Assembly (NCBI RefSeq): GCF_042685365.1 | Contig: NZ_JBHUMY010000006.1 | Location: forward strand, 558,001 to 622,000 | Direction: 5' to 3' | DNA length: 64,000 nt | Origin: Paenibacillus_AP thailandensis | GTDB lineage: Bacteria; Bacillota; Bacilli; Paenibacillales; Paenibacillaceae | Part shown: piece by piece, positions 1 through 8,824 of the stretch | Layout of the letters: each line of letters begins with the position of its first letter | Numbering within the stretch: the first letter of the stretch is position 1 | Notes under the pieces: generated by a model | What the model was told of the DNA's origin: nothing | What the model saw: only the letters and a program-made list of their open reading frames with translations | Database searches by the model: none | Translations under genes and position numbers: made by a program

Positions 1-65
1 AATCGGCCGAATTCTAAAGGCATGCATTTATAAAAATCGGCCATGTGCTGCGAAAGGATGTCAGT

Positions 66-275
66 ATGCGATTAAAAACCGAAAAAGAAAAGATGATAAG
101 CGGCGAACTATATCAGACGGGTGACGCGGAGTTAGTGCAGGACCGTTTGAACGCGCGCCGGCTCACACGGCAGTTCAATCAGTCGCTTGAGTCGGATGAT
201 GACAATGCGGTCGTAGGCGGCTGCCCGGCTAAAGTAATTAAGCAAATCGATAACGGATTTGGAAAGGAGGATTAA
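66..275 (+). pseudogene. Sugar O-acetyltransferase (maltose acetyltransferase type), internally deleted
   Basis: The 69-residue product starts like maltose/galactoside O-acetyltransferases (KTEKEKMISGELY, then a LNARRLTRQFN helix) and ends like them (AVVGGCPAKVIKQI). Everything between, the left-handed hexapeptide beta-helix with the catalytic His, is missing; family members are about 185 residues. The join lies near residue 45 and keeps the reading frame, so this is an internal deletion, not an N-terminal fragment. An AAAGGA at 53-58 supports the ATG at 66 over the in-frame GTG at 45. It ends six bases before the DinB gene. The product should be inactive as an acetyltransferase. Confidence 0.85.
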
Positions 276-280
276 CCGGT

Positions 281-811
281 ATGCTTTACGATTTGAAAGG
301 CGAAGCCAACATGTCGCCTGTTGTGGGAATATTGTATTCAGCCGTAAAAGAGAATAACGAGCGACTCCGTGTCATTACGGAGGGCATGTCGCAGGAAGAA
401 GTCGATTACAAGGGGCCTAATGACAAGTTTAATAGTACCGCCCAATTAATAAAACATCTCTTGTATGTCGATTTGAATTGGGTTTATCGAATAAAAGGAC
501 AACCGCTTCCTCAGGCTTTAATGGAACAATACGGTCCGATGATCGATGAAAATAATAAGCTTCCGATGGTAAAAGGGATATCACTGAGTTCCCTTATGTC
601 TAATTATGAAGGCGTCTTAACTATGTTGAGAGACTCGTGTACGCAACTAACGGATGCCGATCTGGACAAAGTGGTTACATTCGGGCATGCAAATGAAAAG
701 CAAGCAACTTTGCGTTGGGGCATATGGCATATGGCCGACCATAGCCGCTATCATCAAGCTCATATTAATCAGCTTAGAAAGTGGTACCGTGAAAATTCCA
801 TGTCTCAATAA
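281..811 (+). CDS. DinB family protein
   Basis: A 176-residue four-helix-bundle protein of the DinB/YfiT superfamily. Visible hallmarks are the early helix with IKHLLYVDLNWV and the late helix IWHMADHSRYHQAHINQL, which supply the histidines that bind a divalent metal in the family. Members include bacillithiol-dependent S-transferases and many proteins of unknown substrate, so a thiol-transferase role is only possible. An AAAGGAGG at 263-270 sets the start. It follows the acetyltransferase relic closely and is the first of three DinB proteins in this window. Confidence 0.85.
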   Translation: MLYDLKGEANMSPVVGILYSAVKENNERLRVITEGMSQEEVDYKGPNDKFNSTAQLIKHLLYVDLNWVYRIKGQPLPQALMEQYGPMIDENNKLPMVKGISLSSLMSNYEGVLTMLRDSCTQLTDADLDKVVTFGHANEKQATLRWGIWHMADHSRYHQAHINQLRKWYRENSMSQ

Positions 812-848
812 TATGCGCTTGCGCCGCAATCGTTTGCTTCACTCCTCT

Positions 849-1754
849 TTATAGCGCCGGACCGTACTTTTTCCTATATTCCGAAGGAGATAAGCCCGTT
901 GTCAGGCGGAAGGCCTTGGAGAAATAATGAATCGAGGAGAAGCCGTGCTTGGACGCAATGTCCGTAATGGAAAGGTTCGAGCCCGCTAAGTCCTCCGCGA
1001 TCCGGCGGTATTTGAGCCTTTTTACATAATCGTTTGGCGTGTAGCCGGTGTCCGCTTTAAATAAAGCATGGAACCGGCTTTTTTTGAGTCCCAGTTCCTC
1101 AGCCCATCGATACAGATTTCGTTCGCATTGTTCCGGCGTCTCCTTCTCCATAAGCGATAGAATTCGGGAAATTCTAGGGTCGCGGGCCCCCTTCTTCATC
1201 GCTAACGCCATATAATGATGCAAGAACGTCTGGAAGGCGCCGTTGTATTGCAGCTTGTACCACGGATTCCGTTGTCCGAGAATTTCCGGCGGTGGAGTCA
1301 GCGTGTTGAAGTAAGAGACCCAGAGCTGAATATTGCCGCTGCGGATCACTTCTTGCAGCTCAAGCTCCGGGAGCGGGGATATCAGCTCTTTACGGTACGT
1401 CTGGATGCCGCAAAAATAGTCGCGCTGGTATTGAAAATCCGGCCGGCTCACATATTTCCAGTCGAAATAAACGCACCGCTGCACCATAGGCTCTTGCGAA
1501 TCGGCCGTCCAACGATGCACGGAACCTGCGGAAATATATACCAGGGAACCCGGCTCAACATCGCAGCGTTTCCCATTAAGCTCAAGCCGGCCCTTGCCCG
1601 ATTCGATCAAAATAATGGCGCTGGCGTAGCATCTGCGCAAAGGACATTGCTCGCCCGGTCCAAATACGTATTTTTGGGCGAACAATAGCAAAGGGTTAAA
1701 TTCCGAATAGCACGTAACATAGTCCACACGAAAGCTATAAATCGGGATTCTCAA
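849..1754 (-). CDS. AraC family transcriptional regulator
   Basis: A 301-residue regulator with an N-terminal cupin-like sensor domain (GKGRLELNGKRCDVEPGSLVYISAGSVHRW) and a C-terminal AraC/XylS double helix-turn-helix ending in the signature YFSKAFRLTTGLSPSEYRKKYG. The start is taken as a TTG at 1754, preceded by GGAGGTG with nine bases of spacing; the longer open frame to 2012 runs into the divergent gene and has no such site. It is transcribed away from the GH95 glycosidase across about 160 bp, the usual arrangement for an AraC activator of a glycoside-utilisation gene, so it probably senses a sugar released by that enzyme. Confidence 0.9.
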   Translation of the reverse strand: MRIPIYSFRVDYVTCYSEFNPLLLFAQKYVFGPGEQCPLRRCYASAIILIESGKGRLELNGKRCDVEPGSLVYISAGSVHRWTADSQEPMVQRCVYFDWKYVSRPDFQYQRDYFCGIQTYRKELISPLPELELQEVIRSGNIQLWVSYFNTLTPPPEILGQRNPWYKLQYNGAFQTFLHHYMALAMKKGARDPRISRILSLMEKETPEQCERNLYRWAEELGLKKSRFHALFKADTGYTPNDYVKRLKYRRIAEDLAGSNLSITDIASKHGFSSIHYFSKAFRLTTGLSPSEYRKKYGPAL

Positions 1755-1826
1755 GAAGGTGCACCTCCGTAGTTGCCGGGATGGGCGTAAACGAATCACT
1801 CCTATTATATTGGAAAAAAGGACAAA

Positions 1827-1840
1827 TGAAAACGTTTTAA
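1827..1840. promoter_or_regulatory. cre-like catabolite-control site
   Basis: TGAAAACGTTTTAA lies in the AraC/GH95 intergenic region, about 80 bp before the glycosidase start. It matches the CcpA operator pattern TGWAANCGNTNWCA at all but one informative position. A CcpA role is inferred from the match and the sugar-hydrolase context. Confidence 0.5.
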
Positions 1841-1917
1841 TCCAAAGACGCAAACCGTCCGCCGCTCCTATACTAGTCTTAACGGTCAACAGTAAAGCCG
1901 AATAGGAGATGATTGGA

Positions 1918-4311
1918 ATGAACGCAACAGCCGGCGGCAGGAACAAGCTTGTTCTAAAATATCCGGCCTCGTGGTGGAAAAATATGTGGAGGGAAGGATT
2001 GCCGTCAGGCAACGGAACGATCGGCGCTTCGGTTTATGGTGCGGTCCAGGAGGAGACCGTTCTGATCACGCACGAGGATCTGTGGCATTGGGGCCATAAA
2101 GATGTCCTTCCCGACGTGAGCCACACGCTCCCGGAGACCCGCAAAATGATGGACGAGGAAAAATATGTGGAGGCAAGCTGGCATTTGACCAACGCCTTGA
2201 AGGAAAAGGGATATAACACCCGCTTGGCTGCAAGGTTTCCCGTAGCGGAGCTGAAGCTGGCCATGGCCTGCGAGCATGCGTTCAAGCAATACCGCAGAAG
2301 TCTGGACATGGAGACGGGGGAGATCGCGGTCAGCTGGAAAGACGGCGGGACGTCTTATGTGAGAAGGCTCTTTGTCTCAAGAGCCGACCAGGCGATCGTC
2401 TACGATATCCAGACAGATGGACAAGAGCTTCAGGGAGAGCTGCGCCTCGCGTTCCATCCGACCGACAATCCGAGGCTGATTGAGGCATGCAAGGAGATGG
2501 AAGCTACCGTTCAGGTAAAAGCGGAGAACGGTTATCTCTATTACGCTGTCCGCAATGACGACGGAACGGACTTTGGCGCCGTCATGCGCGTCATCCCGGA
2601 GAAGGGAGCACTGGAAACGGAGCAGAAGCAGGCGATTCAGTTCCGCGGAGCGTCCCGGGTATTGGCCGTCGTCAAAGTGTTCGTGAAAGGCGAGCGGGAG
2701 AAGGAATGGGGCAAGCTGAAGGGCGAGCTATCCGGCATTTCGGCCGGCTATGAGGAGCTTCTGGCGACTCACGCCGCCATCCATGGGCGGCTGTTCCATA
2801 CCGCTAAGCTGGAGCTGGAAGGCGACGAGGGGGAACGGACGAACGAGGAGCTGCTGCTGGAAGCTTACGACGGGGAGGCCCCAACCGAACTGGTTCGGAA
2901 AATGTGGGCTTACGGCCGATATCTGTTCATCTCCGGAACTCGCGCCGAAGGTTATCCCTTCGGCTTGTACGGCCTGTGGGGCGGAGACTACCGGCTGATC
3001 TGGTGTCACAACATGGCGAACGAAAACGTGCAAATGATGTATTGGCATGTCCCTGCCGGCGGCTTGACCGAGCTGATGCCCGCTCTTTTCCGCTACTACG
3101 ACAGCATGACGGACGACTTTAGAGATAATGCCAGAAAGCTGTATGGCTGCCGCGGTATCTATATTCCTGCCGGGTCGACGCCGGGAATCGGAGTACCGAA
3201 CCAGATCGTGCCGGTCATTATGAACTGGACGGGTGCTGCCGCCTGGCTGGCGAGACATTATTACGAATATTATTTGTATACCGGCGACAGGAACCTTTTA
3301 GTGGAAAAGATTCTTCCGTTTATGAAGGAAGCGGCTCTATTTTACGAGGATTTCGTTGTGCAAGGCGATGACGGGTACTACAAGTTCTATCCTTCCGTTT
3401 CGCCGGAGAACACGCCGGAGAACTTCATGCCGACGGACGGCAAGCCTCTGGCCCACCCGATGCCGACGACAATCAATGCGACGATGGATTTTGCGCTTCT
3501 GAAAGAGCTGCTCTCGCATTTGGTCGAAGGAAGCCGCGAGGCGGGCGTTCATACCGAGGAGATCGCGAAATGGGAAGCGATGCTGAAGAGGATCCCCGAG
3601 TACCAAGTAAATTCGGACGGAGCGATTCGCGAATGGATGCATGAACGATTCGATGACCGGTATAACCATCGCCACTTGTCTCATATTTATCCGATCTTCC
3701 CCGGTCAGGAATTCACTAGGGAAGAACTGCCGGAACGGTTCGAAGCGTTCGAGACGGCGGTGAAGAAACGGCTGATCGGCGCACAAAGCGGCTGGTCGCT
3801 TGCCCATATGGCCGCCATCTACGCCCGGCTCGGCGACGGAAATAAGGCCTTGGAATGCCTCGATATTTTGTCCCGCTCCTGCTTGTTGAACAATTTCATG
3901 ACGCTGCACAATGATTGGCGGAACATGGGAATTTGCATGAATATGGCGGAAGCCCCCATCCAGCTTGATGCCAACATGGGCTGGGTGAATGCCGTTCAAG
4001 AGATGCTGCTCTACGTCTCGCCGAAAATGGTGAAACTGCTGCCGGCTCTGCCGGACAGATGGACGAGCGGCAAAGTGTCGGATCTTCGGTTTTGCGCCGG
4101 GAAAGCGGCGATCTCATGGAACAAGGCGACCGGGAAGTTTGAGGCGGAGCTTGCCGCGGATCGGGATGCGTCGTTTGTGCTGAAGCTTCCGGCCGATTTG
4201 AAGCATTATAGATTGTCGGGTCAAGAGGCATCGTTCAAGCCATCCACTCTGGGAAGCGGCTGTTACGAGGTAGTTATGAACAAAAAGGGCAGGCTTTTTG
4301 TATCAACCTAA
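1918..4311 (+). CDS. Glycoside hydrolase family 95 (alpha-L-fucosidase/alpha-L-galactosidase type)
   Basis: A 797-residue protein. The N-terminal WKNMWREGLPSGNGTIGASVYGAVQEE and HEDLWHWG segments are typical of the GH95 beta-sandwich, followed by the (alpha/alpha)6 barrel. Recognisable active-site regions are the NMANENVQMMYW segment (paired Asn), YPSVSPENTPE (the Glu of PSxSPE corresponds to the general acid) and QLDANMGW (QxDANxG). No signal peptide is present, so it should act on imported oligosaccharides. An AGGAG at 1904-1908 abuts the ATG at 1909 but is nine bases from the ATG at 1918, which is preferred. It is divergent from an AraC regulator and preceded by a cre-like site. Substrate within GH95 cannot be decided. 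Confidence 0.85.
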   Translation: MNATAGGRNKLVLKYPASWWKNMWREGLPSGNGTIGASVYGAVQEETVLITHEDLWHWGHKDVLPDVSHTLPETRKMMDEEKYVEASWHLTNALKEKGYNTRLAARFPVAELKLAMACEHAFKQYRRSLDMETGEIAVSWKDGGTSYVRRLFVSRADQAIVYDIQTDGQELQGELRLAFHPTDNPRLIEACKEMEATVQVKAENGYLYYAVRNDDGTDFGAVMRVIPEKGALETEQKQAIQFRGASRVLAVVKVFVKGEREKEWGKLKGELSGISAGYEELLATHAAIHGRLFHTAKLELEGDEGERTNEELLLEAYDGEAPTELVRKMWAYGRYLFISGTRAEGYPFGLYGLWGGDYRLIWCHNMANENVQMMYWHVPAGGLTELMPALFRYYDSMTDDFRDNARKLYGCRGIYIPAGSTPGIGVPNQIVPVIMNWTGAAAWLARHYYEYYLYTGDRNLLVEKILPFMKEAALFYEDFVVQGDDGYYKFYPSVSPENTPENFMPTDGKPLAHPMPTTINATMDFALLKELLSHLVEGSREAGVHTEEIAKWEAMLKRIPEYQVNSDGAIREWMHERFDDRYNHRHLSHIYPIFPGQEFTREELPERFEAFETAVKKRLIGAQSGWSLAHMAAIYARLGDGNKALECLDILSRSCLLNNFMTLHNDWRNMGICMNMAEAPIQLDANMGWVNAVQEMLLYVSPKMVKLLPALPDRWTSGKVSDLRFCAGKAAISWNKATGKFEAELAADRDASFVLKLPADLKHYRLSGQEASFKPSTLGSGCYEVVMNKKGRLFVST

Positions 4312-4387
4312 AATAAAGTTTTAGCAACTTTTTATGAGAGTTTTCGTTTAGTAGATACAATTATCTACAGAGGTGACACTAGGATCG

Positions 4388-4918
4388 ATGAACCCAACCA
4401 TTACAATGGCCGAAGCGCTCGCCGTACGTGCGGCGATCAAGCGGCTGATTCATCAACTGGAGCAGGAGCGTATAACGAACAGCGTAGCCGTCATCGACAA
4501 GGGCGAAACCGCCGAGTACCCGGCGCGGACGGTCGACATCATTACGGCGGAGCTTGAGCGGGCAATGCGCGATTACCGGCAGTTGGATCTCCGGATGGCG
4601 ACCGCGAATACGGTTAACGTAATTCAGTGGGACGGCGGAACGATTACGGTCATGGAAGCCATCGAGCTTGCCAAGCAGATGAGGTCCGAAATCGAGCAGC
4701 TTCGCGTACTGGGCGGCCGCAAAAAAATGGAGCGCCAGTATGCCGGAGGTTACGGCGAACGGTCAAATCATCTGTTCAGCGTGACGCTTTACGACCCCGA
4801 TGCTTATCTGACGTTAGCCCGGAAAAAAGAACGCGAAGCGACGAAGCTGTCCTCGCTGATCGAGCATTCCAACCATATGTGCGTGATCGAGTTTGATTCT
4901 TCCCCTTATATGGATTAA
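4388..4918 (+). CDS. DIP1984-type helical protein
   Basis: A 176-residue, mostly helical protein. The pattern AEALAVRAAIKRLIHQLEQERI, a conserved VAVIDKGE segment, a second helix of the LERAMRDYRQL type and NTVNVIQWDGGTITVMEAIELAKQMRSEIEQL fits the DIP1984/septicolysin-like family (DUF6847), whose function is not established. The start at 4388 is chosen because the in-frame GTG at 4373 has no upstream Shine-Dalgarno. Its stop is followed at once by a long GC-rich hairpin. It appears to be monocistronic. Confidence 0.65.
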   Translation: MNPTITMAEALAVRAAIKRLIHQLEQERITNSVAVIDKGETAEYPARTVDIITAELERAMRDYRQLDLRMATANTVNVIQWDGGTITVMEAIELAKQMRSEIEQLRVLGGRKKMERQYAGGYGERSNHLFSVTLYDPDAYLTLARKKEREATKLSSLIEHSNHMCVIEFDSSPYMD

Positions 4919-4922
4919 TGAA

Positions 4923-4982
4923 GGCTGCCGCCGGCCCCAAGCCTGCGAATGATGATTCGCGCGCTCGGAGCCGGCGGCAGCC
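4923..4982 (+). other. Long GC-rich stem-loop after the DIP1984 gene
   Basis: GGCTGCCGCCGGC (4923-4935) is exactly complementary to GCCGGCGGCAGCC (4970-4982), and an inner GCGAAT-GATG-ATTCGC stem sits in the loop. No T-tract follows, so it is either a non-canonical terminator or a stabilising 3' hairpin. From here to 5207 I see no gene; a TTGTTTGT-ACAAACAA hairpin lies near 5010-5030. Confidence 0.6.
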
Positions 4983-5207
4983 GGCGGCGGGAAAGTGCGG
5001 GCAACCGTTTGTTGTTTGTCGGATACAAACAAACCACCGATTATTTAATAAACCTTGGCTTAAACGGATCACCGCTGACGGTTTACGGTTCACAACAGTG
5101 ACGTTTTACGGAAAACTCTCGAAGATTCGCCCCGTTTCCCGCTTTCATGACCTCCATTTCCAAGAGGAACGATAAATGTTGCGCGACAAGAACAGAAACG
5201 CTTTAAA

Positions 5208-5230
5208 GCCGCATAAATGCGGCTCTTTTT
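5208..5230 (+). terminator. Rho-independent terminator
   Basis: GCCGCAT-AA-ATGCGGC followed by TCTTTTT. It is the most likely end of transcripts entering from the DIP1984 gene. Confidence 0.75.
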
Positions 5231-5292
5231 ATAGTAATTTGCCGATAGCGGACTGGTGAATTTGAGGCGAGGGCGGATTTGAATCAAAGCCG

Positions 5293-5572
5293 GTGAGCCA
5301 TTTAGATCGTTCGCGTTGGAATTTTGAAAACGATCAACCATTTGAACGTATTATAGAAATTGGCGAAAGAGGTTTGGAGCTTGGCTGCGGCTCCGGGTCG
5401 CTATCGTTGATTAAATCGCAGAGCGTATGGTTGACTTTCCCGAAGAAGCTTTGCATTGGGGGAAAGGGGGAGAGCTAACGACAGAACTTTAGTTTACAAA
5501 AACGGGATCGGTCTAGCAGATCCTCAGCTAACGTATATGGATTATACCTCTATGGGCATAATAGAAGATTAG
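5293..5572 (+). pseudogene. Decayed gene of unrecognised family
   Basis: A coherent protein can be read only by changing frame. From 5293 the frame gives SRWNFENDQPFERIIEIG and then SVWLTFP. A one-base loss near 5443 moves the sense to the next frame (EEALHWGKGGELTTEL), which meets a TAG at 5491-5493 and resumes as FTKTGSV. A further shift near 5514 gives LADPQLTYMDYTSMGIIED and a natural stop at 5570-5572. Three independent lesions in about 280 bases mean the gene is dead. I do not recognise the family, and the original start is not evident. Confidence 0.6.
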
Positions 5573-5622
5573 GAATAGTGGCTTGGCCAATCTATGTCTT
5601 ATATGTGAAAGGGTTAGAGACG

Positions 5623-6876
5623 ATGTCGCATGCCAATGAATGGATAGAGAAAAAATGGAAGAGGGACATCATCCTTTTTTTAAGCAGCCAGACGCTCTCT
5701 TTGTTCGGTTCCGCTTTGGTACAATATGCCATCATGTGGTATATTACACTGAATACGCAGTCCGGCATTATGATGACGCTTTATATTATATGCGGCTTTA
5801 TTCCGACGTTTTTCTTATCGCCGTTCGCGGGCGTTTGGGCGGACCGCTACAATCGTAAAAAGCTCATTATGTTAGCCGACGCTATGATTGCGGTCGTTAC
5901 GCTGATTTTGGCCATTACATTTTTGGCCGGGTACGAAGCGATTTGGCTGCTATTCCTGATCGCCGCCGTTCGCGCGCTGGGAGCGGGCATTCAAACGCCT
6001 GCAGTCGGGGCGATTTTGCCGCAGATCGTACCGCAGGATAAGCTGACGAAAGTAAACGGCATCAACGGCAGCTTGCAAGCCATCACCATGTTCGTTGCGC
6101 CCATCGTCAGCGCGGCAATCCTGTCGATCGCATCGATTGAAATTATATTTTTCATCGATGTCGTTACAGCGGCCATTGCGATTTTTACATTGTTAATCTT
6201 TCTCAAAATCCCGCTGCACGAAAAGGCGGCCGATGCGCAAACGACGGGCTACTTGGACGATTTCAAACAAGGATTGGCTTATATCGGCCGGCACGCCTTT
6301 TTGAAAACCTTTTTTATTTTCTTCGCCTTTTTCTTCGTCCTTATGGCTCCGGCCGCCTTTTTGACCCCCTTGCAAGTGACGCGAACCTTCGGCGACGATG
6401 TTTGGCAATTGACCGCCATCGAAATTGCGTTTTCCATCGGCATGATGGCAGGAGGGGGCATCATCGCAGCATGGGGCGGCTTTAAAAATAAAGTGCACAC
6501 CATGACCTTCGCCAGCCTGATCATGGGCGTATGCACGTTCGCGCTCGGCATTGTGCCTGTTTTTTGGATTTACTTGGCGGTAATGGCCGTGTTCGGAGTC
6601 GCGATGCCTATTTTCAATACGCCGACGACCGTCATGCTGCAGGAGAAGGTGGACGGCAATTATATGGGGCGGATCTTCGGCGTTTTTGGGATGATTTCGA
6701 CTTCGATGATGCCGCTCGGGATGCTGATATTCGGGCCGCTTGCCGATGCGGTCGATATCGAATGGCTGCTAATCGGAACCGGACTGTTGTTGATTGTGCT
6801 GTCCGTTTTCTTCATTTCCAACAAGCGATTGGTTGAAGCCGGCAAGCCGCTTCCGAAGGAAGCTGCACAGGATTGA
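5623..6876 (+). CDS. MFS transporter (MFS_3/enterobactin-exporter-like)
   Basis: A 417-residue membrane protein with about 12 hydrophobic segments. The loop-2/3 motif is present as GVWADRYNRKKLIMLADA, along with PAVGAILPQIVPQDKLTKVNGINGSLQ, characteristic of the MFS_3 group that includes EntS-like exporters and macrolide-efflux-like proteins. The likely activity is proton-driven efflux of a small molecule. The ATG at 5623 follows GAAAGGG with about nine bases spacing. It is monocistronic, closed by two hairpin terminators. It comes 50 bases after a decayed gene. The substrate is not predictable. Confidence 0.85.
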   Translation: MSHANEWIEKKWKRDIILFLSSQTLSLFGSALVQYAIMWYITLNTQSGIMMTLYIICGFIPTFFLSPFAGVWADRYNRKKLIMLADAMIAVVTLILAITFLAGYEAIWLLFLIAAVRALGAGIQTPAVGAILPQIVPQDKLTKVNGINGSLQAITMFVAPIVSAAILSIASIEIIFFIDVVTAAIAIFTLLIFLKIPLHEKAADAQTTGYLDDFKQGLAYIGRHAFLKTFFIFFAFFFVLMAPAAFLTPLQVTRTFGDDVWQLTAIEIAFSIGMMAGGGIIAAWGGFKNKVHTMTFASLIMGVCTFALGIVPVFWIYLAVMAVFGVAMPIFNTPTTVMLQEKVDGNYMGRIFGVFGMISTSMMPLGMLIFGPLADAVDIEWLLIGTGLLLIVLSVFFISNKRLVEAGKPLPKEAAQD

Positions 6877-6921
6877 ATGGAGTCTAATAAAGATGAGAAT
6901 CTAATTAGCTTGAATAGCTTC

Positions 6922-6955
6922 GAGACCTTGACAAGTCGATGTCAGGGTCTCTTTT
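6922..6955 (+). terminator. Terminator of the MFS gene (first hairpin)
   Basis: GAGACCTTGACA (6922-6933) pairs with TGTCAGGGTCTC (6940-6951), then TTTT. A second terminator follows at once. Confidence 0.8.
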
Positions 6956-6965
6956 CGTATTATGA

Positions 6966-6997
6966 GGTCAACCAGTTTTTCTGGTTGGCCTTTTTTT
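6966..6997 (+). terminator. Terminator of the MFS gene (second hairpin)
   Basis: GGTCAACCAG (6966-6975), five-base loop, CTGGTTGGCC (6981-6990), seven T. Tandem with the preceding hairpin. Confidence 0.85.
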
Positions 6998-7167
6998 GTT
7001 GCAACGCGGCGGTTCGGATGCGGGACGGCGTTAACCCATGAATATAAATCTTATATGTCCGTATCGATCTTTTCTATTATACGGCGCCGTTCGTATACCC
7101 TATAGTAATAATAGCAACTTTTATCATTGGAATAATCGACTATATTGGAAAGGAGCGATTATCGCGC

Positions 7168-7713
7168 ATGTCGACGTTAAACGAATATTTGCGGCACAAA
7201 AGAGAGGCGTTGCTAGCCCGCAAAGCTCAAGCCGAAAAGCAGCCGGTTCAAGCCGGCAATAAATTCAGCGCCAAGGTAAAAGCGTTGGGGCGCAGCGGCG
7301 TCCGGGAAATCCGAATCCGCGATTTTCAGGTAATAAGCGACAGTCCGCCGGATTTCGCGGGTTACAATCTGGGTCCGTCATCGCCTGAGCTCCAGCTCGG
7401 GGTTCTTGACAGCTGCCTGACGCATATCGCGTTAATCCAAGCCGCCGAAAGACAAGTGTCCCTTCGCTCGCTTGAAGTCGAGGTCGAGGGAGAGATGCAC
7501 CCGTTAGCCGGCCGTCCCGGCTACGAGGATGTGCCGATCTATCCCCATAACATTCGTTACAAGTTGATCGTGGAATCCGACGAATCCGAGGAAACGCTGC
7601 AGGCGCTGCACGAAGCGATCGAAAAGGTGTGCCCGATTCTCAATCTGCTGAGCAACCCCCAACGGATCGAAGGACAGCTGATCGCTGGCCGGCCCGAGGC
7701 CGAAACCGTGTAG
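7168..7713 (+). CDS. OsmC family peroxiredoxin-like protein
   Basis: A 181-residue OsmC/YhfA-fold protein. The GPSSPELQLGVLDSCLTHIAL helix carries the first redox Cys, and the second is in EKVCPILNLLSNP; these two cysteines form the reactive pair that reduces organic hydroperoxides in the family. An N-terminal basic extension of about 40 residues precedes the domain. AAGGAG lies 12 bases upstream of the start. The next gene, a broken MFS transporter, begins one base after its stop, suggesting a former two-gene transcript. Confidence 0.85.
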   Translation: MSTLNEYLRHKREALLARKAQAEKQPVQAGNKFSAKVKALGRSGVREIRIRDFQVISDSPPDFAGYNLGPSSPELQLGVLDSCLTHIALIQAAERQVSLRSLEVEVEGEMHPLAGRPGYEDVPIYPHNIRYKLIVESDESEETLQALHEAIEKVCPILNLLSNPQRIEGQLIAGRPEAETV

Positions 7714-7714
7714 A

Positions 7715-8648
7715 ATGCATTGGAAGCGGAATTTATATATTCTATGGCTCGGATTGTTTTTCAATCATATGGCTTATACGCTTTCGGTTCCGTTTTTCCC
7801 TTTGTTCCTGCAGGACAATCTCGGAATCCAATGCGGACTGGAAGCATGGTCCGGCCTTTCCGTTTCCATCAGCTTTCTGATCAGCGGCCTTTGCGCTCCA
7901 TTCTGGGGTTCGCTCGCCGACAAATGGGGATGTTTCATTGCGTCGGGGATCATTACGTTGTTCTCCGCCGTCATCGTCCTGGGCGTCAAAGAAGTTCATG
8001 CGCGTAATGCGGCAAATCGATCGAACATTCTGCAAGACTTGAAAAAAAGCGGCGGCTAACCCCCGGTTAGTCCAACTTTACGGGCTGATCTTGCTGGTAT
8101 CGACTTCCGTGCTCATTCTCGAGCCGTTAATAACGATCTATGTCGTGCAGCTGGGCGGCCCCGTCCGGAACGCAACGCTTAGCTCAGGCATCGTATTTTC
8201 GGCGGTTGGCGCGGCAACGGTCATCATGGGATCGCGCTGGGGGAAAATCGGAGGTCGGATCGGGTACGAGAAAACGCTGCTTATCGGATTGGCCGGCGGC
8301 GGCATCGGGAATCTTCTGCAGCTTGTTACTCCCAATCTCGTCTCTTTCGGCCTGTTGCGATTTGGCTACGGCCTGTTTTTTGCGGCGGTGTATCCGGCGC
8401 TGAACGCTCTCATTATCAAATATGCGGAGCCGGATTTTCGCGGGAGAGCCGTCAGTCTAAGCCAATCCGCCAATCAATTCGGAATTGTGGCCGGTCCTCT
8501 GCTCGGCGGTTTCATTGGCGGACGGACCGGCATCCCGTTCGTTTTTCTTCTTACGGGTCTCGCGCTGCTCGGCGCTGCCCGGTGGGTCAAAGCTTTTATG
8601 GCCGAGAAACCCCGCGTACCGGAATTGGACAATAAGCCGGGAGTTTAA
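7715..8648 (+). pseudogene. MFS drug transporter, internal deletion plus frameshift
   Basis: The first part reads as the N-terminus of an MFS exporter (LYILWLGLFFNHMAYTLSVPFFPLFLQDNLG, then APFWGSLADKWG). The sequence then jumps directly to a later helix (FIASGIITLFSAVIVLGVKE), so roughly transmembrane segments 3-5 are missing. A stop at 8057-8059 falls in a CTAACCCCCGG run; one base out of frame the protein continues as RLVQLYGLILLVSTSVLILEPLITIYVVQLG through the C-terminal half to 8648. Two independent lesions make a functional transporter very unlikely. It directly follows the OsmC gene. Confidence 0.85.
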
Positions 8649-8824
8649 TAAAAAGCGGTAAAAAGGGACGACTCTCGCTGCGGCGCAACCGTTATGCGGT
8701 TGAAGCCGTGAAATAACCGGTCTTAGAAGCGAAAGAAACGGAGACTACTGCTCATGCGATGCGATTAACAAGAAAGCAGGGAAGAGGAAGAAGACTATCG
8801 AATCTAAACAGGGAGAGGAGGAGA

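Noticed and set aside
1215..1688. 157-codon frame on the + strand inside the AraC gene
   Set aside because: Antisense shadow of a clearly coding AraC domain; no ribosome site.
3337..3999. 220-codon frame antisense to the GH95 gene
   Set aside because: Shadow frame in GC-rich coding sequence; the GH95 frame carries all conserved motifs.
5176..5259. 27-codon frame after AGAGGAACG in the gap downstream of the DIP1984 gene
   Set aside because: It runs through a good terminator hairpin, which explains the sequence better.
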